From contig JAIETA010000210.1 in assembly GCA_019745575.1 (NCBI GenBank), forward strand, positions 1 to 35,159: a DNA stretch of 35,159 nt, read 5' to 3'. Source of the DNA: Reyranella sp. (GTDB lineage Bacteria > Pseudomonadota > Alphaproteobacteria > Reyranellales > Reyranellaceae). The notes under the pieces are model-generated. The model ran no database searches. It was given only the letters and a program-made list of their open reading frames with translations, and was not told the origin of the DNA. The position numbers were made by a program, and so were the translations under genes. Shown one piece after another: positions 1 to 8,414 of the stretch (the first letter of the stretch is position 1; the number at the start of each line of letters is the position of its first letter).

Positions 1-186
1 CAGGGCGACTTCGTCCTGGCCGTCGAGAACGGCGTTCTCGCGCGCAAAGCGGTCGGCGCGGTCCGCACCTGGTCGCGCGGCGAGCTGGTCGAGGTCAAGG
101 GCCTGGAGTCGGGCATGCAGATCGTGTCGGCGCCCCTGCCCGGCCTCAAGGCCGGCCAGAGGGTGAAGGTCCTCGACTCCAAGTAG
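1..186 (+). CDS. RND efflux periplasmic adaptor subunit (HlyD/MFP family), C-terminal end only
   Basis: Frame 1 is open from the window edge to a TAG at 184-186 and encodes about 61 residues ending in GQRVKVLDSK. Short beta-rich sequence of the kind 'GVLARKAV...GLESGMQIVSAPLPGLKAGQRVKV' is typical of the membrane-proximal end of HlyD/MFP adaptors. The stop lies 10 nt before an RND pump gene, the usual adaptor-pump operon order. By family knowledge the protein would bridge the inner-membrane pump and an outer-membrane channel in the periplasm. The family call rests mainly on this context, because the diagnostic lipoyl and hairpin domains lie outside the window. Confidence 0.75.
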   Translation, partial: QGDFVLAVENGVLARKAVGAVRTWSRGELVEVKGLESGMQIVSAPLPGLKAGQRVKVLDSK

Positions 187-196
187 GCGGGCGGCG

Positions 197-3100
197 ATGA
201 AACTCACCCAGATCGCCGTCGACAATCCGGTCTTCGCCACCATGATGATGGTGGCATTGCTGGTGATGGGCCTGTTCTCCTACCGCCAGCTCAGCGTCGA
301 CCAGTTCCCCAATGTCGACTTCCCCGTGGTCGTGGTGACCACGGACTATCCCGGCGCATCGCCGGAAACGGTCGAAAGCGAGATCAGCCGCAAGATCGAG
401 GAGTCGGTCAACGCGATCGCCGGGCTGAAGACGCTGACATCGCGCTCGTTCGAGGGCCGTTCGATCGTGATCGCCGAGTTCGAACTGTCGGTCCAGTCCG
501 CCACCGCCCTGCAGGACGTGCGCGAGAAGGTCCAGCAGGTCCGCGCGAGCTTCAAGCCGGAGATCAAGGAACCGCTGATCCAGCGCTTCAATCCCGACGA
601 CCAGCCGATCGTTTCGATCGCCGTGCGCTCCGACATACGCTCGGTGCGGGATCTCACGACGCTGGCGGATCAGCTCATCGTCAAGCGGCTGCAGACCGTC
701 CGCGACGTCGGACGCGCCACCATCGCCGGCGGCGTGAAACGCCAGATCAATATCGAGCTCGATCCCGGCCGGATGCATGCCCTGCGCGTCGGCGTCAACG
801 ACATCATGCGGGCGATCAGGGACGAGAACCAGAACTTCCCGGCCGGCAACGTCGCCCGCGGCAACGACGATCGGATCATCGAGGTCACGGGCCGTGTGGC
901 GGAGCCCGGCAACTTCGCGGACCTGATCGTGGCACGCCGGGGCCTCGCACCGGTCTACCTGCGGCAAGTCGCAACCGTGGTCGACGGCCAGCAGGAGCTC
1001 GAGAATGTCGCCACCCTGAACGGCGAGCGGGCACTGGCGATCGACGTCGTCAAGACGCAGGGCGCCAATACCATCGACGTCGCGCGCGGCGTCCGCCGCG
1101 CGGTCGCCGACCTTCAGGCGTCGCTGCCGTCCGACGTCAAGCTCGAGATCGTGCGCGACAGCTCGCGCGGCATCCAGAACTCGGTAAGCAACGTCCAGCA
1201 GACGATGATCGAGGGCGGCTTCCTGACCATCGCCATCGTGTTCCTGTTCCTGCATTCGTGGCGCAGCACGGTGATCACCGGGTTGGCGCTGCCGATCTCC
1301 GTCTTTGGCGCCTTCATGGTGATGGCGGCCTTCGGCTTCACGCTCAACGTCCTCACCCTGATGGCGCTCAGCCTCGCCATCGGCATTCTCATCGACGACG
1401 CGATCGTGGTGCGCGAGAACATCATGCGCCACATCGGCTTCGGCAAGACGCACCGGCAGGCGGCGATCGACGGCACCAACGAGATTGGTCTGGCGGTGCT
1501 TGCCACCACCTTCTGCATCGTCGCGGTGTTCCTGCCGGTCGCCTTCATGGGCGGCATCATCGGCCGCTTCTTCTTCCAGTTCGGCGTCATGGTTTCGGCG
1601 GCGGTGCTGATCTCGCTGTTCGTGTCCTTCACCCTCGACCCGATGCTCTCGAGCATCTGGTACGACCCGCAGGCGCATGGCGACAGCCGCTTCGCCCGCG
1701 CCGTGAACGCGGCCCAGGAACGCGCCAATCGCGCCTATCGCGCGCTGCTCGGCTGGTCGCTGCGCTGGCCCAAGCTCACGCTGCTGGTCGCGCTCGCCAG
1801 CTTCCTCGGCAGCTTCGCCCTGCCCAAGTACATCGGCTTCGAGTTCGTCCCGCAGGCCGACCTTGGCGAACAGGTCGTGAGCATCGAGACGCCGGTCGGC
1901 TCCTCGCTGGAGTACACCGCAGCCAAGCTCGGCCAGGTCGATGCCGCCGTGCGGGAGTTCCCGGAGGTCGACTACACCTACGGCACCGTCAACACCGGCT
2001 ACGCCAACGGCAAGAACCAGGCGAGCCTCTATCTCCGCCTGAAGCCGATCAAGGAGCGCAGCCGTTCGCCGGAGCAGCTTGCGCAGCCGATCCGCGACAG
2101 GCTGGCCAGCATTCCGGGCATACTGGTGTCCATCAACACGCCCGGCGGGCCCGGCGGCGGCGTGCAGAAGCAGCTGCAGCTTTCGCTGCAGGGACCCGAC
2201 ACGGCGGTCCTCGACCGGCTGTCCCAGGACGTCATGGCGCGCGCCTCCGCCATTCCCGGCATGGTCGACCTCGATCGCAACCTGAAAGCCGCCAAGCCGG
2301 TCCTGTCGGTGCGACTGCGCCGCGATGCGGCGTCCGACCTCGGCCTCGGCTCGGCCCAGGTGGCGCAATCGCTGAGGCCGCTCTTCGCCGGCGACGAGAC
2401 CAGCCTGTGGCGGGCGCCCGACGGCGAAAACTATACCGTCATGGTCCGCTTGCCGACCGACGACCGTACCGGCGTCGCCGACCTGCAGCGCATCTGGTTC
2501 ACCGCGGGGACGGAGGCCAGCGGCTTGCCCCGCATGGTCCACATCGCCCAGATCGCGGACATTATCGACGACGTCGGCGCCTCCCAGATCAACCGGCGCG
2601 ATCTCAATCGCGAAGTCCAGATCACAGCCAACGTCTCGGGACGGTCGACCGGCGAAGTCAGCAGCGATCTGCAGAAGATCCTGGCGGACACCGCACTGCC
2701 GCCCGGCTATCGCTTCGTCTTCGGCGGCTCGACCAAGGACATGGCGGAGAGCGCCGCCTATGCCGGCCAGGCCCTGCTGCTTGCCGTCATCCTGATCTAT
2801 CTGATCCTGGCCTCGCAGTTCGGCAGCTTCCTGCAGCCCATCGCCATCATGATGTCGCTGCCGATGTCGTTGATCGGTGTCTTTCTCGGCCTGCTGATCG
2901 CCGGCACGACACTCAACATCTTCAGCGCGATCGGCTTCATCATGCTGATGGGCCTGGTCACCAAGAACGCCATCCTGCTGGTCGACTTCTTCAACCAGTC
3001 GCGCGCACGCGGCACGCCGGTCAACGAGGCCCTGCTCGAAGCGGGCTCGATCCGGCTGCGGCCCATCCTGATGACCACCCTCGCCATGGTGTTCGGCATG

Positions 3101-3310
3101 ATGCCATTGGCGTTGGGGCTGGGCGAAGGCGCCAGCCAGCGCGCGCCGATGGCGCATGCCGTGATCGGCGGCCTGATCAGTTCGACGCTTCTGACGCTGG
3201 TCGTCGTGCCGGTGGTGCTGGTCTACATCGACCGTATCGGCACCTGGAGCCGCAAGCGCTTCAGCCGGTCGGCCGATGAAATGGCGCGCGCGCACAAGCC
3301 CGCCGAGTAG
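197..3310 (+). CDS. RND multidrug efflux pump, inner-membrane permease (AcrB/MexB/HAE1-like)
   Basis: The 1037-aa product has the full length of the AcrB/MdtBC class. It opens with the typical 'VDNPVFATMMM' first membrane segment. Two halves each carry a periplasmic loop followed by a group of membrane helices. The proton-relay aspartates are visible in 'GILIDDAIVVREN' (about residues 397-409), and the second-half motif 'GLVTKNAILLVDFFNQ' (about 918-933) carries the conserved lysine. The family exports drugs, lipids or detergents by proton antiport as a trimer with an adaptor and an outer-membrane channel. The adaptor ends 10 nt upstream; no outer-membrane channel gene is seen in the window. 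The ATG at 197 has only a weak GGCGGG-like ribosome site but gives the standard N-terminus. Substrate cannot be told from sequence. Confidence 0.95.
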   Translation: MKLTQIAVDNPVFATMMMVALLVMGLFSYRQLSVDQFPNVDFPVVVVTTDYPGASPETVESEISRKIEESVNAIAGLKTLTSRSFEGRSIVIAEFELSVQSATALQDVREKVQQVRASFKPEIKEPLIQRFNPDDQPIVSIAVRSDIRSVRDLTTLADQLIVKRLQTVRDVGRATIAGGVKRQINIELDPGRMHALRVGVNDIMRAIRDENQNFPAGNVARGNDDRIIEVTGRVAEPGNFADLIVARRGLAPVYLRQVATVVDGQQELENVATLNGERALAIDVVKTQGANTIDVARGVRRAVADLQASLPSDVKLEIVRDSSRGIQNSVSNVQQTMIEGGFLTIAIVFLFLHSWRSTVITGLALPISVFGAFMVMAAFGFTLNVLTLMALSLAIGILIDDAIVVRENIMRHIGFGKTHRQAAIDGTNEIGLAVLATTFCIVAVFLPVAFMGGIIGRFFFQFGVMVSAAVLISLFVSFTLDPMLSSIWYDPQAHGDSRFARAVNAAQERANRAYRALLGWSLRWPKLTLLVALASFLGSFALPKYIGFEFVPQADLGEQVVSIETPVGSSLEYTAAKLGQVDAAVREFPEVDYTYGTVNTGYANGKNQASLYLRLKPIKERSRSPEQLAQPIRDRLASIPGILVSINTPGGPGGGVQKQLQLSLQGPDTAVLDRLSQDVMARASAIPGMVDLDRNLKAAKPVLSVRLRRDAASDLGLGSAQVAQSLRPLFAGDETSLWRAPDGENYTVMVRLPTDDRTGVADLQRIWFTAGTEASGLPRMVHIAQIADIIDDVGASQINRRDLNREVQITANVSGRSTGEVSSDLQKILADTALPPGYRFVFGGSTKDMAESAAYAGQALLLAVILIYLILASQFGSFLQPIAIMMSLPMSLIGVFLGLLIAGTTLNIFSAIGFIMLMGLVTKNAILLVDFFNQSRARGTPVNEALLEAGSIRLRPILMTTLAMVFGMMPLALGLGEGASQRAPMAHAVIGGLISSTLLTLVVVPVVLVYIDRIGTWSRKRFSRSADEMARAHKPAE

Positions 3311-3364
3311 CGCGCCGCTGCCGATTTCAGGTCATGCTGGCACGATTCGCGCTATGCTCCGGTC

Positions 3365-4540
3365 ATGCCCGATGATGCCCCGACAATCGGCCTGCGTGTC
3401 GTCGACTCCCTTGCCGCGGTCGATCCCTGGCAATGGGACGCCTGCGCCCTGGCTCCCGGGTCGGCCGGCAACCCCTTTCTCAGCTACCGCTTCCTGAGGG
3501 CCCTGGAGGAGTCGAGGTCCGTCGGGCGGCGGACCGGCTGGCAGCCGCAGTATCTCCTGGCCGAAAGCGCCGACGGCGCCCTGCAGGGCGCGGCGCCGCT
3601 CTACGTAAAAGGGCATTCGCAGGGCGAGTACGTGTTCGACCATGGCTGGGCGCAGGCGTTCGAGCGCGCTGGCGGCCGCTACTATCCCAAATTGCAGGTC
3701 GCCATCCCCTTCACCCCGGTGCCGGGACCGCGCCTGTTCGCGCGCCCCGGGCCGCTCGCCGACGGCGTCCGCGATGCGATGATCGACATGCTGGCCAAGA
3801 TCGCCGGCGACAACAACCTCAGCTCGGTCCATGCCACTTTCTGTACCGAGGCCGAGTGGAGGCGCTTCGGCGAGCACGGCTGGCTGCTTCGATTGGGTCA
3901 GCAGTTCCATTGGCACAACAACGGCTACCGCAGCTTCGACGAGTTTCTGGCGGCACTCTCCTCGCGCAAGCGCAAGGCCATCCGCAAGGAGCGCGACGCG
4001 GTCCGCCGCGAAGGCCTCACCGTGCGGGCGCTGAGCGGCACCGACATCCAGCCCGCGCACTGGGATGCCTTTTTCGCCTTCTACATGGACACCGGTGGCC
4101 GCAAATGGGGCTCGCCCTACCTGACTCGGCCGTTTTTCGACATTCTCGGCGCCACCATGGCCGACAAGGTGGTGCTGGTCCTGGCCGAGGCCGACGGCCG
4201 GCCGGTGGGCGGTGCGCTCAACCTCCGGGGCGACGACACGCTCTACGGCCGATACTGGGGCTGTCTGGAGAGCCACGCCTTCCTGCATTTCGAGGCCTGC
4301 TACTACCAGGCCATCGACTACGCCATCGCCCACGGGCTGCAGCGGGTCGAAGCGGGCGCCCAGGGCGACCACAAGATCCAGCGCGGCTATCTGCCGGTGC
4401 CGACCTACTCGGCGCACTGGATCCCCGATGCCGGTTTCCGCCGCGCGGTTGCCGACTATCTCAGCCGCGAGCGGCCGGCGGTCGAGCAGGAGATTGAAGG
4501 CCTGATGCAGTACTCGCCGTTCAGGAAAGAAAACGAATAG
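3365..4540 (+). CDS. GNAT/FemAB-like acyltransferase family protein (COG3146, DUF482 type)
   Basis: The 391-aa protein resembles the COG3146 (peptidogalycan biosynthesis/recognition, GNAT-fold) family. Recognisable stretches include 'NPFLSYRFLRALEES' near the N-terminus, 'FDHGWAQAFERAGGRYYPK' around residues 90-110, a basic 'SSRKRKAIRKERDAVRREG' segment around 200, and a C-terminal 'EAGAQGDHKIQRGYLPVPTYS' block near 337. No signal peptide or membrane segment is seen, so it is probably cytosolic. The biochemical reaction of this family is not established. It begins 54 nt after the RND pump on the same strand and could be co-transcribed. It ends 3 nt from the convergent small ORF downstream of clpA. 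No strong Shine-Dalgarno precedes the ATG. Confidence 0.8.
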   Translation: MPDDAPTIGLRVVDSLAAVDPWQWDACALAPGSAGNPFLSYRFLRALEESRSVGRRTGWQPQYLLAESADGALQGAAPLYVKGHSQGEYVFDHGWAQAFERAGGRYYPKLQVAIPFTPVPGPRLFARPGPLADGVRDAMIDMLAKIAGDNNLSSVHATFCTEAEWRRFGEHGWLLRLGQQFHWHNNGYRSFDEFLAALSSRKRKAIRKERDAVRREGLTVRALSGTDIQPAHWDAFFAFYMDTGGRKWGSPYLTRPFFDILGATMADKVVLVLAEADGRPVGGALNLRGDDTLYGRYWGCLESHAFLHFEACYYQAIDYAIAHGLQRVEAGAQGDHKIQRGYLPVPTYSAHWIPDAGFRRAVADYLSRERPAVEQEIEGLMQYSPFRKENE

Positions 4541-4543
4541 CGA

Positions 4544-4723
4544 TCACTTCTTGTCGACCATCAGGACGCCGAGAAAGAAGATCACGAAGAAGATCAGCTG
4601 CTCGGTCAGTCCCAGGGGCGCCTGCCAGCCGATCTTGTCGACGATGAAGAGGCATACCCAGAACACCGCGGTGGCCAGCACCGCGGCGCGCAGAGCGACC
4701 CAGAGAGGCCGGAAGGCACTCAC
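4544..4723 (-). CDS. 59-aa two-helix membrane protein coupled to clpA (not in ORF track)
   Basis: Reading leftward from a GTG at 4723-4721 gives a 59-aa ORF that ends with TGA at 4546-4544. The start overlaps the clpA stop as GTGA, the classic arrangement for translational coupling. The product has two clear hydrophobic segments, about residues 9-28 (VALRAAVLATAVFWVCLFIV) and 40-56 (TEQLIFFVIFFLGVLMV), with a short polar loop between them and a VDKK tail. It would therefore be a small inner-membrane hairpin protein with both ends on the same side. I do not recognise a family and assign no function. Hydrophobicity, exact stop-start overlap, and placement filling the gap up to the convergent gene support that it is real. 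It is too short for the supplied ORF track. Confidence 0.7.
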   Translation of the reverse strand: MSAFRPLWVALRAAVLATAVFWVCLFIVDKIGWQAPLGLTEQLIFFVIFFLGVLMVDKK

Positions 4724-7041
4724 CCGGCCAGCACGGGTTCTTGGCTCGCCGGCGGCAACGCCCCACGCTCGGGCGGAAGAAACTGGAAGACCAGCTTGGC
4801 GGCATCACCCTGCCCCTCGACCTCGACACGCACCGTGCCGCCGGTCGACAGCTTGCCGAACAGGACCTCCTCGGCCAGGGGCTTCTTGATGTGCTCCTGG
4901 ATGAAGCGGCCGAGCGGGCGGGCGCCGAACGTCTTGTCATAGCCCTTCTCGGCCAGCCAGCGACGGGCGGCGTCGCTGAGTTCGATGAAGACCTTGCGAT
5001 CGGCGAGCTGGCCTTCGAGTTCGGCGATGAACTTGTCGACGACCCGGCCCATCGACTCAGGGCCAAGGCTCGCAAACTTGATGATGGCGTCGAGCCGGTT
5101 GCGGAACTCCGGCGAGAACATGCGGTTGATCGCCTCATCGTCCTCGTCGTGTCGCTGCTCCCGGCCGAAGCCCAGCGCCGGCTTGGCGATATCGGCGGCG
5201 CCGGCGTTGGTCGTCATGCACAGGATGACGTTGCGGAAGTCCACCGTTCGGCCGTTGTGATCGGTGAGCTTGCCGTAGTCCATCACCTGCAACAGCACGT
5301 TGAACACGTCGGGATGCGCCTTCTCGATCTCGTCGAACAGCACGACGCAGTGCGGATGCTGGTTGACCTTGTCGGTCAGCAGGCCACCCTGGTCGAAACC
5401 GACATATCCCGGCGGCGCGCCGATCAGGCGCGAGACGCTGTGACGTTCCATGTACTCCGACATGTCGAAGCGAATCAGTTCGAGGCCGAGCAAGCGCGCA
5501 AGCTGGCGCGTCACCTCGGTCTTGCCGACGCCGGTCGGGCCGGCCAGCAGGTAGCTGCCGATCGGCTTCTCGGGCGCGCGCAGGCCGGCGCGGGCCAGCT
5601 TGATCGAGGCGGCTAGATGCTCGATCGCGCGATCCTGCCCGAACACCACCGTCTTGAGATCGCGGTCGATGTTGCGCAGAAGCTCCGTGTCGTCCTTGGA
5701 CACGCTCTTGGGCGGGATGCGTGCGATCTTGGCGACGATCTCCTCGATATCGGGGACCTCGATGGTCTTCTTGCGCTGCTCAGGAGCACGCAGCATCTGG
5801 GCGGCGCCGACCTCGTCGATGACGTCGATCGCCTTGTCGGGCAGCTTGCGGTCGTGGATATAGCGCGCCGAGAGCTCGACTGCGGCCTTGATGGCGTCGT
5901 CTGTGTAGGCGACGTGGTGGTGCTTCTCGTAGACCGGCTTCAGGCCGCGCATGATCTCGATGGCGTCGGAAAGCGTAGGCTCGGGTACATCGATCTTCTG
6001 GAAGCGGCGGACGAGAGCGCGATCCTTCTCGAAGTGGTTGCGGTATTCCTTGTAGGTCGTCGAGCCGATGCAGCGCAGTTCTCCCGACTGCAGCGAGGGC
6101 TTCAGCAGGTTCGACGCGTCCATCGAGCCGCCCGAGGTGGCACCGGCGCCGATGATGGTGTGGATTTCGTCGATGAACAGCACTGAATTGGGTTTCTTCT
6201 TGAGCTCGGCCAGCACCGCCTTGAGACGCTCCTCGAAGTCGCCGCGATAGCGCGTTCCGGCCAGCAGCGCGCCCATGTCGAGCGAGTAGATGACCGACTC
6301 CCGCAGCACCTCCGGCACCTCACCGTCGACGATCTTGCGCGCCAGCCCTTCGGCGATCGCCGTCTTGCCGACGCCGGGCTCGCCAACGTAGAGCGGGTTG
6401 TTCTTGGTGCGGCGGCACAACACCTGGATCGTGCGCTCGACCTCATGCTCGCGTCCGATCAGCGGATCGACCCGGCCGTCGCGCGCCTTCTGGTTGAGAT
6501 CGACGCAATAGGCGGCCAGCGCCTCGTTGCCCTGCTTGGCCGCAGCATCGCCGCCGCCTTCCTCCTCGGCACCGCTGACCCGGCGGGTACGGGCGCGTCC
6601 AGGCACCTTGGCCTTGCCGTGGCTGATGTAGTCCACCGCATCGAGACGGGTCATCCCCTGGTTTTCGAGGAACGACACGGCGTGGCTGTCGCGCTCGGAA
6701 AACAGCGCAACGAGAACGTTGGCGCCCGTCACCTCGTTGCGGCCCGACGACTGGACATGGACGGCGGCTCGCTGGACGACCCGCTGGAAGCCGGCGGTCG
6801 GCAGTGGTTCGTTCTGTGTCTGGGTGATGATGCCCTTCAGCCGGTTGTCGACGAAGGTCTCGAGATCGTGCCGCAGACGGTCGATGTCGACGCCGCAGGA
6901 CTTGAGCACCGGCAAGGCATCCTCGTCCTCCGTCATCGCCAGGAGCAGATGCTCCAGCGTGGCGTATTCGTGCCGGCGCTCGCCGGCCAAGCCGAAGGCG
7001 CGATGGAGGGACTTCTCGAGGTTCTTGGACAACATGGACAT
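4720..7041 (-). CDS. clpA: ATP-dependent Clp protease ATP-binding subunit ClpA
   Basis: The 773-aa product has the ClpA layout. An N-domain of two Clp repeats (residues 1-145, starting [17 protein letters not shown]) is followed by an acidic, Gly-rich linker. AAA module D1 has Walker A 'GEPGVGKT' near residue 219 and '[13 protein letters not shown]'. AAA module D2 has Walker A 'GPTGVGKT' near 500 and '[14 protein letters not shown]'. The 'PALGFG' loop is the likely tripeptide ClpP-docking site (LGF here). ClpA unfolds substrates and feeds them to ClpP. A good GAGGTGG site sits a few bases before the ATG at 7041; a second ATG two codons on is possible. It follows clpS by 39 nt, so adaptor and unfoldase are likely co-transcribed. 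No clpP lies in the window. Confidence 0.98.
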   Translation of the reverse strand: MSMLSKNLEKSLHRAFGLAGERRHEYATLEHLLLAMTEDEDALPVLKSCGVDIDRLRHDLETFVDNRLKGIITQTQNEPLPTAGFQRVVQRAAVHVQSSGRNEVTGANVLVALFSERDSHAVSFLENQGMTRLDAVDYISHGKAKVPGRARTRRVSGAEEEGGGDAAAKQGNEALAAYCVDLNQKARDGRVDPLIGREHEVERTIQVLCRRTKNNPLYVGEPGVGKTAIAEGLARKIVDGEVPEVLRESVIYSLDMGALLAGTRYRGDFEERLKAVLAELKKKPNSVLFIDEIHTIIGAGATSGGSMDASNLLKPSLQSGELRCIGSTTYKEYRNHFEKDRALVRRFQKIDVPEPTLSDAIEIMRGLKPVYEKHHHVAYTDDAIKAAVELSARYIHDRKLPDKAIDVIDEVGAAQMLRAPEQRKKTIEVPDIEEIVAKIARIPPKSVSKDDTELLRNIDRDLKTVVFGQDRAIEHLAASIKLARAGLRAPEKPIGSYLLAGPTGVGKTEVTRQLARLLGLELIRFDMSEYMERHSVSRLIGAPPGYVGFDQGGLLTDKVNQHPHCVVLFDEIEKAHPDVFNVLLQVMDYGKLTDHNGRTVDFRNVILCMTTNAGAADIAKPALGFGREQRHDEDDEAINRMFSPEFRNRLDAIIKFASLGPESMGRVVDKFIAELEGQLADRKVFIELSDAARRWLAEKGYDKTFGARPLGRFIQEHIKKPLAEEVLFGKLSTGGTVRVEVEGQGDAAKLVFQFLPPERGALPPASQEPVLAG

Positions 7042-7080
7042 CGAACCACCTCGACGGAAAACGGACTACTCTTCTTCGAA

Positions 7081-7500
7081 CTACTCTTTCTCCAACGTAC
7101 ACTGGAGAGGGTGCTGGTTCTTGCGCGCGTAGTCCACGGTCTGCGTCACCTTGGTCTCGGCGATCTCGTAGGTGTAGACTCCGCACACGCCCACGCCCTT
7201 CTGGTGGACATGGAGCATGATCTGCGTCGCCTCATCGCGATTCTTCTGAAAGATATGCTGCAACACGTCGACAACGAACTCCATCGGCGTGTAGTCGTCG
7301 TTGAGCATCAGGACCTTGTACATCGACGGCTTCTTGGTGCGGGTCCGCGTGAGCGTGAGCGCGCCGGTCCGGCCATCGTTGTCGCCCCCTCCGTCGTCGC
7401 GTCTTGGCGGCTGCCGCGGCGGGCCACCCGGCGGCTCGCTGGGCCCGCCCAGCCGACCGCCCGCGAAGCGCCCTTCGTTAGCCATACGCACTGACCCCAT
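7081..7500 (-). CDS. clpS: ATP-dependent Clp protease adaptor ClpS
   Basis: The conserved core starts at '[22 protein letters not shown]' and runs through '[21 protein letters not shown]', which is diagnostic of ClpS. By family knowledge it binds N-degron substrates and hands them to the ClpA N-domain; the DDYTPM segment forms part of the residue pocket. The core is preceded by a Gly/Pro/Arg-rich tail of roughly 50 residues, probably disordered. The start is uncertain. The tracked ATG at 7524 lies almost at the predicted transcript start if the TATAAT at 7536-7541 is used. The ATGs at 7500 and 7485 follow an AGGAG at 7514-7518. I chose 7500, although the spacing of 13 nt is long. The gene is followed 39 nt later by clpA. 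Confidence 0.96.
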   Translation of the reverse strand: MGSVRMANEGRFAGGRLGGPSEPPGGPPRQPPRRDDGGGDNDGRTGALTLTRTRTKKPSMYKVLMLNDDYTPMEFVVDVLQHIFQKNRDEATQIMLHVHQKGVGVCGVYTYEIAETKVTQTVDYARKNQHPLQCTLEKE

Positions 7501-7535
7501 CGCCCGGATCAAACTCCTGTCCATCCCACAAGTGA

Positions 7536-7541
7536 ATTATA
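7536..7541 (-). promoter_or_regulatory. possible -10 element upstream of clpS
   Basis: The leftward strand reads TATAAT here, a perfect -10 hexamer in an otherwise GC-rich region. Transcription would begin near 7529, just before the AGGAG preceding the clpS start. No good -35 hexamer is visible 16-18 nt further upstream, so support is limited to the -10 box, its AT-rich context and its position between the upstream gene and clpS. Confidence 0.35.
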
Positions 7542-7562
7542 TAGGGAGTACTGGCGATTCCG

Positions 7563-8246
7563 CTACCTCGGCCGCAGCCCATCCGTCCCCACCATCAGGA
7601 TCCAGCGATCGTAGTTGCCGTGGCGGAATTCCGAGGGTTCGAGCTTGCGCGGGCGATTGATGGCCAGCGGTACATTGTCCCATTCGAACAGCTTCTCGGC
7701 AAACCGCACCCTGGCGAAGCCATCGGTCGGGTAGTGATAGGCTTGGAAGCCCCAGACTCCCGCCCGGCAGGAAGCGACGGTCCACCAGAAGTCGTTGTTC
7801 GGCAGGCGAAGCCCGTCCGGCGGCGGCCCGAAGGCCGCGCTGGCCTCGAGCAAACCAACGATTTCGCGCGTTTCGTCGACATTCAGGATACGCTCGCCGC
7901 GCATCATGCTCCAGGGAGCGAGCGTGTCCCGGGGGCCGTTGATCACGATTTCCGCCGCTGCGATGCGGTTCGACAGCGCCCCCATGCTGAGGCCGGCGAA
8001 GCCATCGGGCTGCAGGAATATCTCATAGGTGCGAACCTGCTCGCGCCAGAGCGCATTGTAGATCAGCCGTATGCGGTCGCGCCCGCCTGCCCGGCAGGCC
8101 TCTCGTATGTCGTCTGCCGCGACGTAGGAGAACCAGTTGAAGCTGCGGATGATCGGCGGATCGACATTGCGATCGGCGCGCTGTGCCACGGCTGCCGGAG
8201 CGTAGGCCAGGACGACACCGGCGATGGCCAAGACCCAGGACTTCAT
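7563..8246 (-). CDS. secreted hypothetical protein upstream of clpS
   Basis: The ORF track starts this gene at 8321, but the internal ATG at 8246 is better. It is preceded by AAAGGAGAG at good spacing and immediately begins a clean signal peptide (MKSWVLAIAGVVLAYAPAAVAQ), predicted to be cut after AVAQ or nearby. The mature protein of about 205 residues is probably periplasmic. It contains 'SFNWFSYVAADDIREACR' and a central segment rich in hydrophobic and charged residues ending 'YDRWILMVGTDGLRPR'. Four cysteines or fewer are visible and no enzyme motif is evident. I do not recognise the family. It lies divergent from the DD-carboxypeptidase and 62 nt upstream of clpS on the same strand. Confidence 0.75.
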   Translation of the reverse strand: MKSWVLAIAGVVLAYAPAAVAQRADRNVDPPIIRSFNWFSYVAADDIREACRAGGRDRIRLIYNALWREQVRTYEIFLQPDGFAGLSMGALSNRIAAAEIVINGPRDTLAPWSMMRGERILNVDETREIVGLLEASAAFGPPPDGLRLPNNDFWWTVASCRAGVWGFQAYHYPTDGFARVRFAEKLFEWDNVPLAINRPRKLEPSEFRHGNYDRWILMVGTDGLRPR

Positions 8247-8414
8247 CGTGCTCTCTCCTTTGCCGCGCCCGGCATTATGAGGGACCAACTGGGGCGCCAG
8301 CACGGCGGGGGAAAGTTGCATAACCGCAAAAACTTTAGTATTGTGTCAGGAATTGCCCATAACATCTTGTCAGGGCACAAAAATATTCGATCAAGCGTAA
8401 TGGCGTAATTCGCG

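Noticed and set aside
146-3295. 1049-aa leftward ORF opposite the RND pump gene
   Set aside because: It is an antisense shadow of a clear AcrB-like gene. Its His/Asp/Arg/Gln-rich composition is typical of GC-rich reverse frames, and it has no family signature.
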